Shown here piece after piece: positions 4,556-5,093 of a DNA stretch of 5,093 nt. How positions within the stretch are numbered: position 1 is the stretch's first letter; each line of letters starts with the position of its first letter. This DNA comes from Thioalkalivibrio sp. (GTDB taxonomy: Bacteria; Pseudomonadota; Gammaproteobacteria; Ectothiorhodospirales; Ectothiorhodospiraceae). The DNA is taken from positions 1 to 5,093 of the forward strand of contig SLHN01000213.1 of NCBI GenBank assembly GCA_007136145.1, given 5' to 3'. A model generated the notes under the pieces. That model was given only the letters and a program-made list of their open reading frames with translations, had not been told where the DNA came from and ran no database searches. A program made the position numbers and the translations under genes.

Positions 4556-5093
4556 TCACGCAAATTGGGGCCCCGGGGGGGCGAGGAGCAGTTCCTGCAG
4601 TGCAGCTTCGTCCAGTACCGGTACGCCGAGCTTTTCGGCGCGGGCGACTTTCGACCCCGGGCTGTCGCCAGCGATCACCGCGGTCGTCTTGCCGGAAACG
4701 CTGCCGGTGACCTTCGCGCCCAACACCTCCAGCCGGGCGCGGGCCTCGTCGCGGGTCATACCCTCGAGACTGCCCGTCAGCACGTAGGTCTTCCCGGCCA
4801 GCGGCCGCGGGCGCTCGGAGGCAGGCTGCGCCTCTGGCCAGTGCACGCCGGCCTCACGCAGGGCTTCGATCACCTGCCGGTTGTGCGGCTCGGCGAAGAA
4901 ATTCGCGACATGCCGGGCGACCACTGGACCGACGTCGCGAATCGCCTCGAGATCCTCCACCGATGCCTGCATCAATGCATCCAGAGTACCGAAGTGTGCC
5001 GCCAGCGCGCGCGCCGTGACCTCGCCCACCTCGCGGATGCCAAGCGCATAAACGAACCGCGCCAGCGTGGTCTCGCGGGCCTGCTCCAGCGCC
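4556..5093 (-). CDS. ligA: NAD+-dependent DNA ligase, C-terminal part
   Basis: LigA seals nicks in duplex DNA using NAD+, joining Okazaki fragments and finishing repair. Only the last 178 residues are in the window; the adenylation, OB-fold and zinc parts lie beyond the right edge. The visible part begins ALEQARETTLARFVYALGIREVG, a classic LigA segment entering the helix-hairpin-helix region (LGIREVGEVTARALAAHFG, about 17-35; IRDVGPVVARHVANFF, about 51-66). A Pro/Glu/Arg linker (about 85-97) leads to a BRCT domain (about 98-171) with GKTYVLTGSLEGMTRDEA and the usual core ending VPVLDEAALQELL. The frame is open to the window edge, and the GTG at 5027-5029 is an internal Val codon, not a start. 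A short tail PPGPQFA follows BRCT. The gene is convergent with speE. Confidence 0.96.
   Translation of the reverse strand, partial: ALEQARETTLARFVYALGIREVGEVTARALAAHFGTLDALMQASVEDLEAIRDVGPVVARHVANFFAEPHNRQVIEALREAGVHWPEAQPASERPRPLAGKTYVLTGSLEGMTRDEARARLEVLGAKVTGSVSGKTTAVIAGDSPGSKVARAEKLGVPVLDEAALQELLLAPPGPQFA

Noticed and set aside
5027..5029. GTG as the start of a short separate gene encoding 157 residues
   Set aside because: The frame continues upstream to the window edge with clear LigA sequence, so this codon is internal.
1..5093. CRISPR array, tRNA or rRNA genes
   Set aside because: I saw no regularly spaced direct repeats with unique spacers and no tRNA cloverleaf or rRNA-like sequence on either strand.

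Overview
The window is GC-rich bacterial chromosome, most likely from a gammaproteobacterium. SpeA has the long biosynthetic form known from E. coli, and SpeE carries the GGGDCGTLREV / DSTDPVGPAEGLF signature that I recall from Xanthomonas-type enzymes. A Chromatiales or Ectothiorhodospiraceae-like host would fit, but that is a guess from protein style and base composition.

Layout. Positions 1-1296 (+) hold an RNA-guided nuclease of the IscB family. It enters the window already truncated: the first codon is the Met of the family's N-terminal PLMP motif, so the true start and the expected upstream omega-RNA lie to the left of the window. Just after the stop codon are two perfect hairpins (1296-1312 and 1324-1343). 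The second is typical of the right end of an IS200/IS605-superfamily element, so the mobile element should end somewhere in about 1344-1376, directly against the stop codon of the next gene. Positions 1377-3260 (-) encode an apparently intact biosynthetic arginine decarboxylase, SpeA. A 115-bp divergent control region (3261-3375) holds a perfect 8-bp palindrome and a second small palindrome containing back-to-back -10-like hexamers. Positions 3376-4227 (+) encode spermidine synthase, SpeE. The 328-bp gap 4228-4555 has no gene. It contains two different palindromic intergenic repeats (4306-4413 and 4470-4549), an imperfect direct repeat around the first, and a TTTCACGC motif occurring three times. 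Positions 4556-5093 (-) are the C-terminal 178 residues of NAD+-dependent DNA ligase LigA (helix-hairpin-helix region plus BRCT domain), which runs off the right edge.

How the parts work together. SpeA makes agmatine from arginine, a route to putrescine, and SpeE adds an aminopropyl group to putrescine to make spermidine, so the divergent pair is a polyamine module with a shared control region. LigA is an unrelated housekeeping gene. The IscB element has settled in the convergent gap behind speA, leaving the SpeA C-terminus (GYTYLED) intact. I found no clearly new system. The items most worth a second look are the apparently intact IscB nuclease with its nearby right end, the speA leader palindrome, and the composite repeat cluster between speE and ligA.
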